This document shows positions 25,273 through 35,600 of a DNA stretch of 37,978 nt, piece after piece (within the stretch, counting starts at the first letter, position 1; each line of letters opens with the position of its first letter). A program made the position numbers and the translations under genes. The notes beneath the pieces are model-generated. The model saw nothing but the letters and a program-made list of their open reading frames with translations, was not told where the DNA came from and searched no databases. Source of the DNA: Pseudomonadota bacterium (GTDB lineage: Bacteria > Pseudomonadota > Alphaproteobacteria > Acetobacterales > Acetobacteraceae); the NCBI GenBank assembly GCA_021801255.1, contig JAJYYH010000052.1, positions 1 to 37,978 of the forward strand. Reading direction: 5' to 3'.

Positions 25273-26220
25273 GGTGAACTGCACCGGCACTTCGGCCACC
25301 GCTGCGACCGGCACGCCGCCCCGGGTTGCTGGTACGAAGCGCCACTGCTGCACCGCCGCCATCGCGGCATGGTCGAGCGCCGAAGACCCGCTGCTCACGG
25401 CAATTTTCACCATTCCCGCCCGGCCATCGGCGCTGACATCGACATGCAGCAGCACGCGCCCCTGCTCGCGCCGCCGCTCGGCCAGGATCGGATAAAGCGG
25501 CGCCGGGTTACCCGCAGCGGCGGCCAGCGGCCGCGGTGGCACGAGCGGTTGCAGGAGCGCCGTCTGGCTGCTTGCCGCGCCGCCTAGGGGCTCGGCGGCG
25601 GCCGGTGGGGCGCTGGCGACGGGCGCGGCGCGGGCTTCGCGCACCGGATGGGGTGCGGGATGGGGAGCCGGCTTCGCGGCCAGAGACGGGTGCGCTGGAA
25701 CGGCCGCCGGCGGTGCGGCGAGGGCGGCCGTGGGAGCCGGGGTCGCGGCCCGAATCGGGGGAGAAAGCGGGCTCGGGGTCGCCTCGGCGAGGGAAGTGGG
25801 CGGCGGTGCGTCCGGCGGGCTCGCCGGCTCCGCCTCGGGCGGCGGCGGCGCGTCGGGTGCGGCGGCGGCCTCGGGGGGCGCCGGGGCGACGGACTGCATC
25901 GGCGGCAGCGCCGGCGCAGCGGGTGAGGGGGGGGCGGGCTGGAACAGCATCGCCACGGCGGCGCCGGGGTCGAGCGGCTGCGGCGGCACGACATGCGAAC
26001 TCCAGGCGAGAAGCGCCGCGACCACCACGCCATGGCCGGCCCCGGAAAGCCCCGAAATCCGCCCGATCCGCCGTGGCGCGCGCGACAATTGGGCGCGCCC
26101 CGCGAGCCCCTCCGCCACATCGGGCAGCGCGCGGCTCAGCACCGGCTCGGCGGGAAACGCGACACCATGCGCTTCCCGGCTCGTGGCGAGCAGGAATGGC
26201 TGGCGCGGCTCAAGCTGCAT
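25261..26220 (-). CDS. TonB-family energy transducer
   Basis: TonB couples the inner-membrane proton motive force to outer-membrane receptors. About 319 residues from ATG at 26220; an in-frame ATG at 26268 would add 16. One membrane segment (GAGHGVVVAALLAWSSHVV, near residues 60-80) is followed by a long Pro/Ala-rich spacer (about 90-235) and a C-terminal TonB domain with NPAPLYPILAERRREQGRVLLHVDVSADGRAG and VQQWRFVPA. The N-terminal cytoplasmic stretch of about 55 residues is longer than usual. ExbB and ExbD are not in the window. It probably serves the receptor encoded at 20641-22974. Confidence 0.88.
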   Translation of the reverse strand: MQLEPRQPFLLATSREAHGVAFPAEPVLSRALPDVAEGLAGRAQLSRAPRRIGRISGLSGAGHGVVVAALLAWSSHVVPPQPLDPGAAVAMLFQPAPPSPAAPALPPMQSVAPAPPEAAAAPDAPPPPEAEPASPPDAPPPTSLAEATPSPLSPPIRAATPAPTAALAAPPAAVPAHPSLAAKPAPHPAPHPVREARAAPVASAPPAAAEPLGGAASSQTALLQPLVPPRPLAAAAGNPAPLYPILAERRREQGRVLLHVDVSADGRAGMVKIAVSSGSSALDHAAMAAVQQWRFVPATRGGVPVAAVAEVPVQFTLAN

Positions 26221-26304
26221 CGTGGCGGACGTTTTTCCCTCCCCAACTGGGCGACAAAATTTCCGCAAACGCGCCCCGGACGCAAGAGGTTTAGCGCGGC
26301 GCGG

Positions 26305-27426
26305 TCAGGTTTTTCCACTCCCCTCGCCGATCACGATCTCGACCCGCCTATTCTGCGCCTCGCGCACGCCGGCCGCTGTCGCCACCAGGGGGTGGGTTTC
26401 GCCGAAGGCCGCGATGTCGATGGCTTCCCGGGCCACGCCGTCGCGCACCAGTTCGGCCGCGACCGCTTCGGCGCGCTGGCGCGAGAGCGTCTGATTGGCC
26501 CGCGCCGTGCCGGTGCGGTCGGCATAGCCATTGACCTCGATCCGGGTGTGCTGGACATGGGTGGAGGCGCTCGCGGCCTCGGCGATGATCTGCTTCGCCC
26601 GATCGGTCAGATCGGCCTTGTCCCAGTCAAAAAACACCAGATAGGAACGCGCGGGCGCCGGCGCGGGCGCGCTGGTCGCGGCCGGTGTGGCGCTCGGCGG
26701 CGGTGGCGGCGGCTTGACCGAGAAGGCATAGCGCACCCCGAGCAGGAACATCTGGTTGAGATTGTCCGACACTTCCTGCGTGCCGATCGGATGCGGCGCG
26801 CCGCCCGCTTGCGCGAGCGTGGTGCCGAAATGCTCCGGCCCGATGACGCCGAGGAACCGGTATTCGGTGGTGATCGAGAGCCCGGGCAGGCCAGGGACCG
26901 GGAAGGCGAGGCCGAAAATGCCGTCGCCCGCGAGCCCGCCCGCCGTGCCGTTGCCGGTGAAGGAGGCGCCAGTGGATGGCATTGCTACACGCAGATCGCC
27001 AAAGCCGGTCCATTGATAGCCGAGACCCACGCCAAAATAGGGGAACACGTAGCGCGAGCCGATATCGAGGTCGAACAGCACATTGGCCATCGCGCCATAA
27101 TTCTGCGTCGTGCCCTTCGCCGAACTCGGCAAGGCCGCCCCACCTCGTGTCGTGAGCGTGTTCATCAGGTCATCGCCGTCCAGCTCGAACCGTACCCCAT
27201 GGCCGATGCCATAGCCGATGCCCCCGACGAAGGCCTGCCCGACATTGTAGCGGAGATCGCCCCCACCCATCGCGCCGAGTGAAGGAGATGGCGTAATCGG
27301 CTGATCCATCAGCAGATTGGCGCCGGCGGCGCCAGCGATATAGAGCCCCTCGATGGGCTGCGCGGCAGCCGCGCATGGCGCCAGCAGCAGCACCAGCCCG
27401 AGGAGCGGCGCGCGTTGCAACCGCAT
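26305..27426 (-). CDS. OmpA-like outer-membrane protein with peptidoglycan-binding domain
   Basis: About 373 residues from ATG at 27426, with GAAGGA upstream; an ATG at 27450 would add eight residues. A signal peptide (ending APCAAAAQP) is followed by an eight-strand type barrel (about 25-235, many Gly and aromatic residues, e.g. YVFPYFGVGLGYQWTGFGD), a Pro-rich hinge (PPPPPPSATPAATSAPAPAPA) and an OmpA domain (about 258-370) with FFDWDKADLT, the diaminopimelate-binding Asp and Arg in NGYADRTGT and NRRVEI. It anchors the outer membrane to the cell wall. It is leftward, 84 bases before tonB. Confidence 0.92.
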   Translation of the reverse strand: MRLQRAPLLGLVLLLAPCAAAAQPIEGLYIAGAAGANLLMDQPITPSPSLGAMGGGDLRYNVGQAFVGGIGYGIGHGVRFELDGDDLMNTLTTRGGAALPSSAKGTTQNYGAMANVLFDLDIGSRYVFPYFGVGLGYQWTGFGDLRVAMPSTGASFTGNGTAGGLAGDGIFGLAFPVPGLPGLSITTEYRFLGVIGPEHFGTTLAQAGGAPHPIGTQEVSDNLNQMFLLGVRYAFSVKPPPPPPSATPAATSAPAPAPARSYLVFFDWDKADLTDRAKQIIAEAASASTHVQHTRIEVNGYADRTGTARANQTLSRQRAEAVAAELVRDGVAREAIDIAAFGETHPLVATAAGVREAQNRRVEIVIGEGSGKT

Positions 27427-27626
27427 GCCCACGATCCTTCTTCCCAACATCCGTTCGATCCAATCCCTGCGCCCAGAACCAGGCGGGGTGCGCCATGATA
27501 TGGGCGCTTGGGGCCGGATCGCCACCACCAGGTGCCGCGCGCCTGGCGGGCGGCGAATAGGGCCTTGCCATGTCGGCCGCAAGAGGCCAGAGGAGCGGCA
27601 GGCATGACCCTCGGGACCGATCTGTG

Positions 27627-28568
27627 ATGCGCATCTTCGACAATTGGCGCGACCTGCCCCCGGAGGCCCGGGGCGCGAGTGTCGCGCTCGGCAATTTCGA
27701 TGGCGTCCATCTCGGCCATGCCAAGGTCATCGCCGCCGCCCACGCGGCGCGGCCCGACGCGCCGCTCGCCGTGCTGACCTTCGAGCCGCATCCGCGCGCC
27801 TTCTTCCGCCCCGATGATCCCCCCTGCCGGCTGACCCTTTCGGAGGAACGCGCGGCGCTACTCGGCACGCTTGGCGTGCGGCTGATCTATGAACTGCCTT
27901 TCGACCACGATTTCAGCATGCTCTCGGCGGAAGAGTTTATCGTCGAGGTGCTGGCGCGGGGCATCGGCGCCCGTCATCTCGCCTGCGGGCCGGATTTCGC
28001 TTTCGGCCATCGCCGTGGCGGCGACGTTGCGCTGCTCGCCGCGCGCGCCGAGGCTTTGGGCATCGGGCTCTCGATCGTGCCCCCGCTCGCCGATGCCGAG
28101 GGGCCGATTTCCTCCACCCGCATTCGCCGCCTGCTCCAGGACGGCTATCCCGAGCGCGCCGCCGCCTTGCTCGGGCGCCCCTTCGCGATCACTGGCGTCG
28201 TGGCGCACGGCGACGCGCGGGGCCGGCTGCTCGGCTTCCCGACCGCCAATATCGCGCTCGGCCGCCATCTCGAGCCGGCGCGCGGGGTCTATGCGGTGCG
28301 CGCGCGCCTCCCCGACGGTACCGAGCATGGTGGCGTTGCCAATCTCGGTCGCCGCCCGACCGTGGGCGGCGACCCGGAGAGCCGGCTGGAGGCGCATATC
28401 TTCGATTTTTCCGGCGATCTCTACGGCCAGCGCCTCAGCGTCGCCTTGCTCGCCTTCCTCCGCGAGGAGCGCAAATTCGCCGGGCTAGAGGCGCTGCAAG
28501 CGCAAATCGTCCTTGACGCCGAGACCGCGCGTCGGATGCTTGACCATGCTCCCCCGGCCTCTCCATAG
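27627..28568 (+). CDS. ribF: bifunctional riboflavin kinase/FAD synthetase
   Basis: RibF converts riboflavin to FMN and FAD. The 313-residue protein has the nucleotidyltransferase motif LGNFDGVHLGH (about residues 21-31), ISSTRIRRLL near 165-174 and the kinase domain with GRLLGFPTANI, GVYAVRA and GVANLGRRPTV. ATG at 27627 (a GTG lies one codon upstream) gives the usual length. It is followed by ileS and lspA, the conserved order in Proteobacteria. It completes the flavin route begun by the rib operon at 13.5-16.9 kb. Confidence 0.95.
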   Translation: MRIFDNWRDLPPEARGASVALGNFDGVHLGHAKVIAAAHAARPDAPLAVLTFEPHPRAFFRPDDPPCRLTLSEERAALLGTLGVRLIYELPFDHDFSMLSAEEFIVEVLARGIGARHLACGPDFAFGHRRGGDVALLAARAEALGIGLSIVPPLADAEGPISSTRIRRLLQDGYPERAAALLGRPFAITGVVAHGDARGRLLGFPTANIALGRHLEPARGVYAVRARLPDGTEHGGVANLGRRPTVGGDPESRLEAHIFDFSGDLYGQRLSVALLAFLREERKFAGLEALQAQIVLDAETARRMLDHAPPASP

Positions 28569-28606
28569 TCCGCCGCCCCGCCAGCCAGAAGTGATGCCAG
28601 ATCGTC

Positions 28607-31501
28607 ATGAGTGACACCGCCGACTACCGTAAAACCGTGTTTCTGCCGCGCACCGATTTTCCCATGCGCGGCGATCTGCCGAAGCGCGAACCGGCTATCC
28701 TGGCGCGCTGGGAGGAGATGGGGCTCTGGGCAAAACTCCGTGCGGCATCAAAGGGGCGGAAGAAATTTATTCTCCATGACGGCCCGCCTTATGCCAACGG
28801 CAATCTTCATATCGGCACCGCGCTGAACAAAATTCTGAAAGACGTGATCAACCGCACCCGCCAGATGGCGGGGTTCGACGCCGACTACATTCCCGGCTGG
28901 GATTGTCACGGATTGCCGATCGAGTGGCGGATCGAGGAGGAATACCGCAAATCCGGCCGCGACAAGGATGCGGTTCCGATCCTCGATTTCCGTGCCGAGT
29001 GCCGCGCCTATGCCCAGCATTGGATGAAGGTCCAGGCCGAGGAGTTCCGCCGGCTCGGTGTCGAGGGCGATTTTGCGCATCGTTACGCGACAATGGATTT
29101 TTCCGCCGAAAGCGCGATCGTTGCCGAGATCTGCAAGTTCCTGATGAACGGCGCGCTCTATCGCGGCCTGCGCCCGGTGATGTGGTCGCCGGTCGAGAAA
29201 ACCGCGCTCGCCGAAGCCGAGATCGAGTATCACGACCATAAATCGACAGCGATCTGGGTCAGGTTTCCGATTGTCCTCAATATCAATATTGAGCCGGTAC
29301 CATATGAAACATCGCTGGCAGGGAAGCTTATGGGCGCGTCGGTCGTCATTTGGACGACGACGCCCTGGACGATTCCCGGCAATCGCGCCATCGCCTATGG
29401 TGAAAAATTCGACTACGTCCATATCGCGGTCGAAGACGTGTTGCCGTCGTCGCTGGCGAGACCAGGAGAAAGGCTATTAGTTGCCAAGGCATTATTGCCG
29501 AGTTTTGCGGCTGAAGTTGGTATTCAGCGCTACCAGATTCTGGATTGTTTCCGCGGCAGTGATCTGTCTCTAGTAGTGCACTGCCGGCATCCGCTATGGC
29601 GACAGTCGGATCCCTGGCAAGATGTCTATCCCCAGTTGGTGAGGCTTTGGCCAGCCGATTTCGTGACTACCGATCAAGGCACCGGCTTTGTCCATATCGC
29701 CCCCGGCCATGGCGAGGAGGATTTCATTCTTGGTATGCATCGGGGGCTCGAAGTCCCCGATACAGTCGGACCGGATGGCACCTTCAACGATTGGGTCAAG
29801 CCGTTCGCCGGCCTGCATGTCTACAAAGCCACCGATCGCGTCTGTGAAGAATTGGTTGAGGCCAAAAATTTGCTGGGGCGCGCGGAATTCGTCCATTCCT
29901 ACCCGCATTCCTGGCGCTCCAAGGCGCCGCTGATTTTCCGCGCAACGCCGCAATGGTTCATCCGCATGGATGGCGCGGAGAAAATCCGCGAAAAAGCGTT
30001 GGCGGCGATCGCCGCAACCCATTTCGTCCCCGAACAGGGGCGGAACCGCATCGGCGCGATGATCGCGGCGCGGCCCGATTGGTGCATCTCGCGCCAGCGC
30101 GCCTGGGGCGTGCCGATCGCCGTGTTCGTCCATCGCGCTTCCGGCGAGCCATTGCGCGATCCGGCGGTGATGGCGAACATTGTCGCGATCTTCGCGAAAG
30201 AAGGCGCCGATGCCTGGTATGCTTCGCCGCCCGAACGATTCCTGGGCAAAAAATACGACCCGGCCGACTACGAGCAGGTCAAGGATATCGTCGATGTCTG
30301 GTTCGAGAGCGGCTCGACCCATGCGTTTGTGCTGGAGGCGCGGGGCTTGCCCTGGCCGGCCGATCTCTATCTTGAGGGCTCCGATCAGCACCGCGGCTGG
30401 TTCCATTCCTCGCTCCTCGAATCGGTCGGCACGCGCGGGCGGGCGCCGTTCAGGGCGCTGCTCACGCATGGCTTCGTGCTCGACGAACAGGGCCGCAAAA
30501 TGTCGAAATCGCTTGGCAACGTCACCGCCCCGCAGGAGGTGATGCGGGAATACGGCGCCGATATTCTCCGTCTCTGGGTGATGATGTCGGACACCACCGA
30601 GGATTTGCGCATCGGCCGCGAAATTTTGAAGCAGCAGGCCGAGCTTTACCGGAGGCTGCGCAACACGCTGCGCTGGCTGCTCGGCTGCCTCGATGGGTTT
30701 TCCGAGGCCGAGCGGGTCGAATACCGCGAGATGCCGGAGTTGGAGCGCTACATCCTCCATCGCGTGACCGAACTCGACGCCCGCATCCGGCGCGCGGTCG
30801 AAACCTATGACTGGACCGGCGTCTATCCCGAAATCCATAATTTCTGCGCCAATGATCTTTCGGCGTTCTATTTCGACATCCGCAAGGATTCTCTTTACTG
30901 CGACCGCCCCGACAGCCCCCGCCGCCGCGCCGCGCGCACCGTGCTCGATCATCTCCACCGCGCCCTCTGCACCTGGCTCGCCCCGGTGCTCTGCTTCACG
31001 GCCGAGGAGGCGTGGGGTGCGCGGTTTGGCGAAGAAGCGAGCGTGCATTTGCAAGTGTTCCCGGAAATGCCGGCGGCATGGCGGGACGAGGAACTGGCGG
31101 AGAAGTGGGACAAGATACGCACGATCCGGCGAAAGATCACCATTGCTACCGAAGTCGCCCGCAGTTCCGGTTTCATTAACTCTTCCCTTGATGAGATGGT
31201 CACGCTGCCGCTTGCCCCACAAGATCTAGATCTACTTGATAACGCGGGCTGGGCGGAGGTCGCCGTTGTCTCTGTTGTTGAGGTCCAAAGAGACAACAGA
31301 ACAGACGCTGTTTCGGGTGGCCGTAACACTCTTTCTGACCCAAGAGCGCTTCCGGTAAGGGGAATTAGGGCCCCCGGCCAAAAGTGCGCCCGCTGCTGGA
31401 AAGTGCTCGAAGAGGTCGGCGAAAATCCGAAACACAAGCAGCTCTGCCGGCGCTGCGTCGATGCCGTGGAATCGGGCCTTGTCTGTCAGGCGGCGGAATG
31501 A
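28607..31501 (+). CDS. ileS: isoleucyl-tRNA synthetase
   Basis: Class Ia synthetase charging tRNA-Ile, 964 residues, bacterial length. Class motifs [11 protein letters not shown] and KMSKS are present. The CP1 editing domain holds [13 protein letters not shown] and [15 protein letters not shown]. The tRNA-binding end has the zinc ligands CARCW and LCRRC. Two stretches, about 29231-29690 (editing domain) and about 31130-31380 (C-terminal end), use far more AT-ending codons, including TTA, CTA, AGG and GTA, than the rest of the gene, so the gene looks mosaic. All motifs are intact, so it should be active. It overlaps lspA by four bases. Confidence 0.97.
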   Translation: MSDTADYRKTVFLPRTDFPMRGDLPKREPAILARWEEMGLWAKLRAASKGRKKFILHDGPPYANGNLHIGTALNKILKDVINRTRQMAGFDADYIPGWDCHGLPIEWRIEEEYRKSGRDKDAVPILDFRAECRAYAQHWMKVQAEEFRRLGVEGDFAHRYATMDFSAESAIVAEICKFLMNGALYRGLRPVMWSPVEKTALAEAEIEYHDHKSTAIWVRFPIVLNINIEPVPYETSLAGKLMGASVVIWTTTPWTIPGNRAIAYGEKFDYVHIAVEDVLPSSLARPGERLLVAKALLPSFAAEVGIQRYQILDCFRGSDLSLVVHCRHPLWRQSDPWQDVYPQLVRLWPADFVTTDQGTGFVHIAPGHGEEDFILGMHRGLEVPDTVGPDGTFNDWVKPFAGLHVYKATDRVCEELVEAKNLLGRAEFVHSYPHSWRSKAPLIFRATPQWFIRMDGAEKIREKALAAIAATHFVPEQGRNRIGAMIAARPDWCISRQRAWGVPIAVFVHRASGEPLRDPAVMANIVAIFAKEGADAWYASPPERFLGKKYDPADYEQVKDIVDVWFESGSTHAFVLEARGLPWPADLYLEGSDQHRGWFHSSLLESVGTRGRAPFRALLTHGFVLDEQGRKMSKSLGNVTAPQEVMREYGADILRLWVMMSDTTEDLRIGREILKQQAELYRRLRNTLRWLLGCLDGFSEAERVEYREMPELERYILHRVTELDARIRRAVETYDWTGVYPEIHNFCANDLSAFYFDIRKDSLYCDRPDSPRRRAARTVLDHLHRALCTWLAPVLCFTAEEAWGARFGEEASVHLQVFPEMPAAWRDEELAEKWDKIRTIRRKITIATEVARSSGFINSSLDEMVTLPLAPQDLDLLDNAGWAEVAVVSVVEVQRDNRTDAVSGGRNTLSDPRALPVRGIRAPGQKCARCWKVLEEVGENPKHKQLCRRCVDAVESGLVCQAAE

Positions 31502-31977
31502 ATTTTCGCCGCGTCATGCTCGGTCTTGCTGCCGGCCTCTCGGTCCTCGCGCTCGATCAGGCGAGCAAATGGTGGGTGCTGCATCCGCTCGATCTGCCGG
31601 CGCGGGGCCAAATTGTGGTTTTGCCGGTGCTGAATTTTACCATGGTATGGAACCGGGGCGTCACCTTCGGCCTGCTCAACGGCTTCGGCGCCTGGGCCAG
31701 CCCGGCGCTGATCGTGGCGGCCCTCGTCATCGTCGCGGCCCTCGCCGCCTGGCTCACCCGCGCCGAAAGCGCCGTGGTGGCCGCGGCCCTCGGCGCCATC
31801 GCCGGGGGCGCGGTGGGAAACATCATCGACCGGCTGCGCTTCGGTGCCGTCGTCGATTTCATCCACGCCCATATCGGGCGGGTTTCCTGGTATGTTTTTA
31901 ATCTCGCCGACGCCGCCATCGTCTGCGGCGTCGCCGCCCTGCTGCTCGATGGCCTCGGGCGGCGGCGCGCGGGATAG
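31498..31977 (+). CDS. lspA: lipoprotein signal peptidase
   Basis: Signal peptidase II cleaves prolipoproteins at the inner membrane. The 159-residue protein has four predicted membrane helices and the two catalytic aspartates in [15 protein letters not shown] and [21 protein letters not shown] is the conserved N-terminal-half motif. The ATG overlaps the ileS stop by four bases. It would process the several lipoproteins encoded here (4628, 18731, 31987). Confidence 0.95.
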   Translation: MNFRRVMLGLAAGLSVLALDQASKWWVLHPLDLPARGQIVVLPVLNFTMVWNRGVTFGLLNGFGAWASPALIVAALVIVAALAAWLTRAESAVVAAALGAIAGGAVGNIIDRLRFGAVVDFIHAHIGRVSWYVFNLADAAIVCGVAALLLDGLGRRRAG

Positions 31978-31986
31978 GCCCCCGCC

Positions 31987-32541
31987 ATGCGCGCGCGCCG
32001 CCTCGCCCTCGTCGCACTCCCGCTCTTGGCCCTCGCCGCCTGCGAAAAAGGCGGCGACGACGTTGCGAGCTCCTTCGGCGTGCTCCGCGACTCGCCGGTC
32101 GAATTCGACGTTACCACCCGCCCGCCACTCGAAATGCCGTCCGAGGACCAGCTCGCGCCGCCCAACCCCAACGCCACCGGCCCCAAGCAGCCGAGCCTGC
32201 GCGAGCAGGCCGAGGCGGCGCTCGAACCCCGGCTCGAACTCGGCACCGCGCCGGTCGCGCTCTCACCCGGCCAGGAGGCGCTGATCAAGGCCGCCGGTCC
32301 CAAGCCACCCGCCGATATCCGTCGTCTGATCGACCGCGAGGCCGATGCCCGCCGCACCGCGCGCGGCATCTCGAATGCGCTGGAATTCTGGCGCCCCCGC
32401 GCCGAGCCCGGCGAAACCCTCGACGCCGCGGCCGAGGCGGCGCGCCTCAAAGCCGCCGCGGCGCGCGGGCAAAACCCGGCGAGTGGCCCGATCCTGCTGC
32501 TAAAACCCGCCAATACCGGGCTTTTCCAGGGGCTTTTCTGA
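31987..32541 (+). CDS. DUF3035/BamF-like lipoprotein
   Basis: A 184-residue exported lipoprotein with a signal peptide ending in LAAC (Cys near residue 20). The segment LRDSPVEFDVTTRPPLEMP (about residues 36-54) matches the 'SPDEF.V..RPPL..PP' motif of the DUF3035 family, reported as BamF, an accessory part of the alphaproteobacterial Bam complex. A second conserved patch is PSLREQAEAAL. The C-terminus is Ala-rich with little structure. The lspA-BamF order is common in Rhodospirillales. The function is inferred from family only. Confidence 0.8.
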   Translation: MRARRLALVALPLLALAACEKGGDDVASSFGVLRDSPVEFDVTTRPPLEMPSEDQLAPPNPNATGPKQPSLREQAEAALEPRLELGTAPVALSPGQEALIKAAGPKPPADIRRLIDREADARRTARGISNALEFWRPRAEPGETLDAAAEAARLKAAAARGQNPASGPILLLKPANTGLFQGLF

Positions 32542-32629
32542 CCGCCGCCCTTGCCGCGCGGCGACGCCGTGGCTATTCGTGCCCGCGCCGGCACCCCGCC
32601 GACCCCGCCTCGGAACCCATGCCCCGCAG

Positions 32630-35600
32630 ATGAGCGTCATCTCCCTCGAAGAGGCTATCCGGGTCCTGTTCGACGCCGAATGGTATCGTCAACGCTACCC
32701 CGATATCAGCGCCGCCGAGACCGACCCGCTCGAGCATTTCCTCCGCTTCGGCCTCGCCGAGGGACGCAATCCCAACGCCTATTTCGACGCCAACTGGTAT
32801 CTCGCCGCCTACCCCGACGTGGCCTCGTCGGGCATGGCGCCGCTGCTGCACTATCTGCAATTCGGCGCCGCCGAATTCCGCAACCCGCATCCCCGGTTCG
32901 ACGCCGCGCACTACGTGTTCAGCCATCCCGAGGCCGCCGCCAACCCGCTTTTTTTCCACATCACCCAGGGTGCGGCACAGGGCTTCGCCACCGAACGCGC
33001 CTTCGCGGCCGAGGCCTATCTTGCCGCGCCGCCCGCGCAGCCGGCCGAACTCCCCCCCGATCTCCTCGTCGATGTCGTCATCCCGGTCTATCGCGGCCTC
33101 GCCGAAACCCAGGCCTGCCTCGCCTCGGTGTTCGCCGCCCGCGAAGCCCCCCTTGGCGATATCATCGTCATCGACGACTGCTCCCCCGAACCCGCGCTCG
33201 CCGCCTGGCTCGACGGGTTGAACAAAAGCGGCAAAATCCGTCTGATCCGCCCACCGCGCAACCAGGGTTTCGTCGCCGCCGTCAATCGCGGCATGCAGGC
33301 CGCCGGGCGGCGCGACGTGGTGCTGCTCAACAGCGATACCGAAGTGCCACGAGGCTGGCTCGCCCGTCTCGCCGCCCATGCCTACGCCGCCCCGCGCATC
33401 GCCTCGGTCTCGCCCTTTTCCAATAATGCCACCATCTGCTCCTATCCCGCTACCGACGGCAGCGGCCTGGCCCTCGGCCTCGACCTCGCCGCGATCGACG
33501 CTGCGGCGGCGGCGGTCAATGCCGGGCGCGCCATCGATCTGCCGGTCACCGTCGGCTTCTGCATGTATCTCACGCGCGAGGCGATCGAGCAGGTCGGGCT
33601 GTTCGACGTCGAAATTTTTGGCCATGGCTACGGCGAGGAGGTTGATTTCTGCCTCCGCGCCACCGCCCGCGGCTTCCGCCACGTGCTCGCCGCCGATGTC
33701 TTCGTCTATCACGCCGGCGAAGTCAGCTTCGGGCGGAAATCCGAGGCGCGCGAGGCCGGCATGAGCCGCGTCGCCGAGCGCTATCCGCTCTATCCCCGCA
33801 TCATCGACCTCCATGTCCGCTTCGGCGCCGCCGACCCCCCTCGCTTCGCCCTCACCGCCGAACTCTTCCGCCGCTCGCGAAAACCCACCCTCCTGATGGT
33901 CTCGCACGATCTCGGCGGCGGCATCGCCGCCCATGTCGAGCGGCTCAACCAACGCTGCACCGCCCAAGCCAACCTGCTCTGGCTGCGCCCCGACCAGGGG
34001 GGCATCGGCCTCGCGGTGCCCAGCCTGCCCGGCCATCCCGTGCTCCAGGTGCCAAACCACGAAATCGAGGGGCTGGCCCGCCTCCTGGAAAATTTCCAGG
34101 TGCGCCGGATCCACGTCCACCACCTCATGCGATTCGGCGATTTCGACCTCCGCGCCCTCGGCATCCGCCTCAATGTCCCGATCGATGTCACCGTGCACGA
34201 TTACTTCGCGATCTGCCCGCAAGTGAACCTGCTGCCCTGGTTCGACGCGCAGTATTGCGGTGAGCCCGGCCCCGCCACCTGCAATGCCTGCATCAATACC
34301 CGCCCCGCCCACGGCGCGCGCGATATCCTGGAATGGCGGACACGCCAACGCTGGCTGTTCGAAACCGCCGAGCGCGTGCTCTGCCCAACCGAGGATGTCC
34401 GCGCCCGCCTCACCCGCTTCGGCCTCGGCAAAAACGCCCGCCTCGCCCCGCACGAACCCACCCCCGCCAGCCCTTGGCCACTCCGCCAGAACCCGCTCGG
34501 GCGCAAACTCCGCATCGCCCTCCTCGGCGTGCTAGCCAACCAGAAGGGCCTGCCCAGCGTCGCCGCCCTCGCCGAAACCACCGACCCGGCGGAAATTGAT
34601 TTTTATCTCATCGGCCACCCCGAGCAGCCGCTCACCCCCGAACTCGCGCGCCGGCTCCACGTCAGCGGCGAATACGCCGATGCCGATCTGCCGAAAATCA
34701 TCGCTCGGACCAAACCCAATATCATCTGGTTTCCCGCGCAATGGCCGGAAACCTGGAGCTACACCCTCTCGGCCGCCATCGCCTCGGGCCTGCCCATCAT
34801 CGCTTCAAACATCGGCGCCTTCCCCGAACGCCTCGAAGGCCGCCCCCTCACCTGGCTCGTCGCCCCCGACGCCAGCCCCGCAACCTGGCGCGAAACCTTC
34901 GAGATCGCGCGGAAAACCCTGGCACGCAACAAAACCCCGCCATGCTCCCGCCCACGCCGCGCAGTCGCCGATTTCTACGCCGGCGCCTACCTCGCGCCCC
35001 TCGTCGCGCCCGCCCTCATCCATCGCGGCCCCCACGACCTCCGCCGGCCGGGGCGCACCAGCGTCGTCCTCATCCCCGAACTCTCGGATAACGGCGCACC
35101 CAGCCCCTGCGCCTATATCCGCCTCTGCCTGCCGCTCGATCACCCGGCGATCGGCGGAGAAATTGACCTCCACCACGCCCGGCCCAGCGAAGCGCTCGGC
35201 CTCCGCGCCGACATCATCGCAACCCAACGCCACGCCATCCCCGACACCGCGACCGCCCAGGCGCTCGGCGCCCACTGCCGCGCAACCGGCGCCCGCCTGC
35301 TCTACGACCTCGACGACGACCTGCTCGACATCCCCCCCGAACACCCGGAAATCGCGGCCCTCTCCGCCCGCGTGCCAACAGTCCGCGCCATGATCGCCGC
35401 GGCCGATACCGTCTGGACCTCCACCGCCGCCCTGCAAACCCGCCTCGCGCGCCACCACGGCGCGGTCAAGCTGATCGAGAACGGCCTCGACGAGCGCCTC
35501 TGGGGCGCCGCGCGCCCGGCCTTGCCGCACGGCCCGCTCCGTGTTCTGGTCATGGGAACACGCACCCACGGGTCGGACTTCCGCCTCATCGAAGGGGCCC

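Noticed and set aside
29594-31222. 542-codon leftward open frame
   Set aside because: Antisense of ileS; no recognisable domain.
32573-34453. 626-codon leftward open frame
   Set aside because: Antisense of the large glycosyltransferase, rich in Gly/Ala/Glu from codon mirroring.
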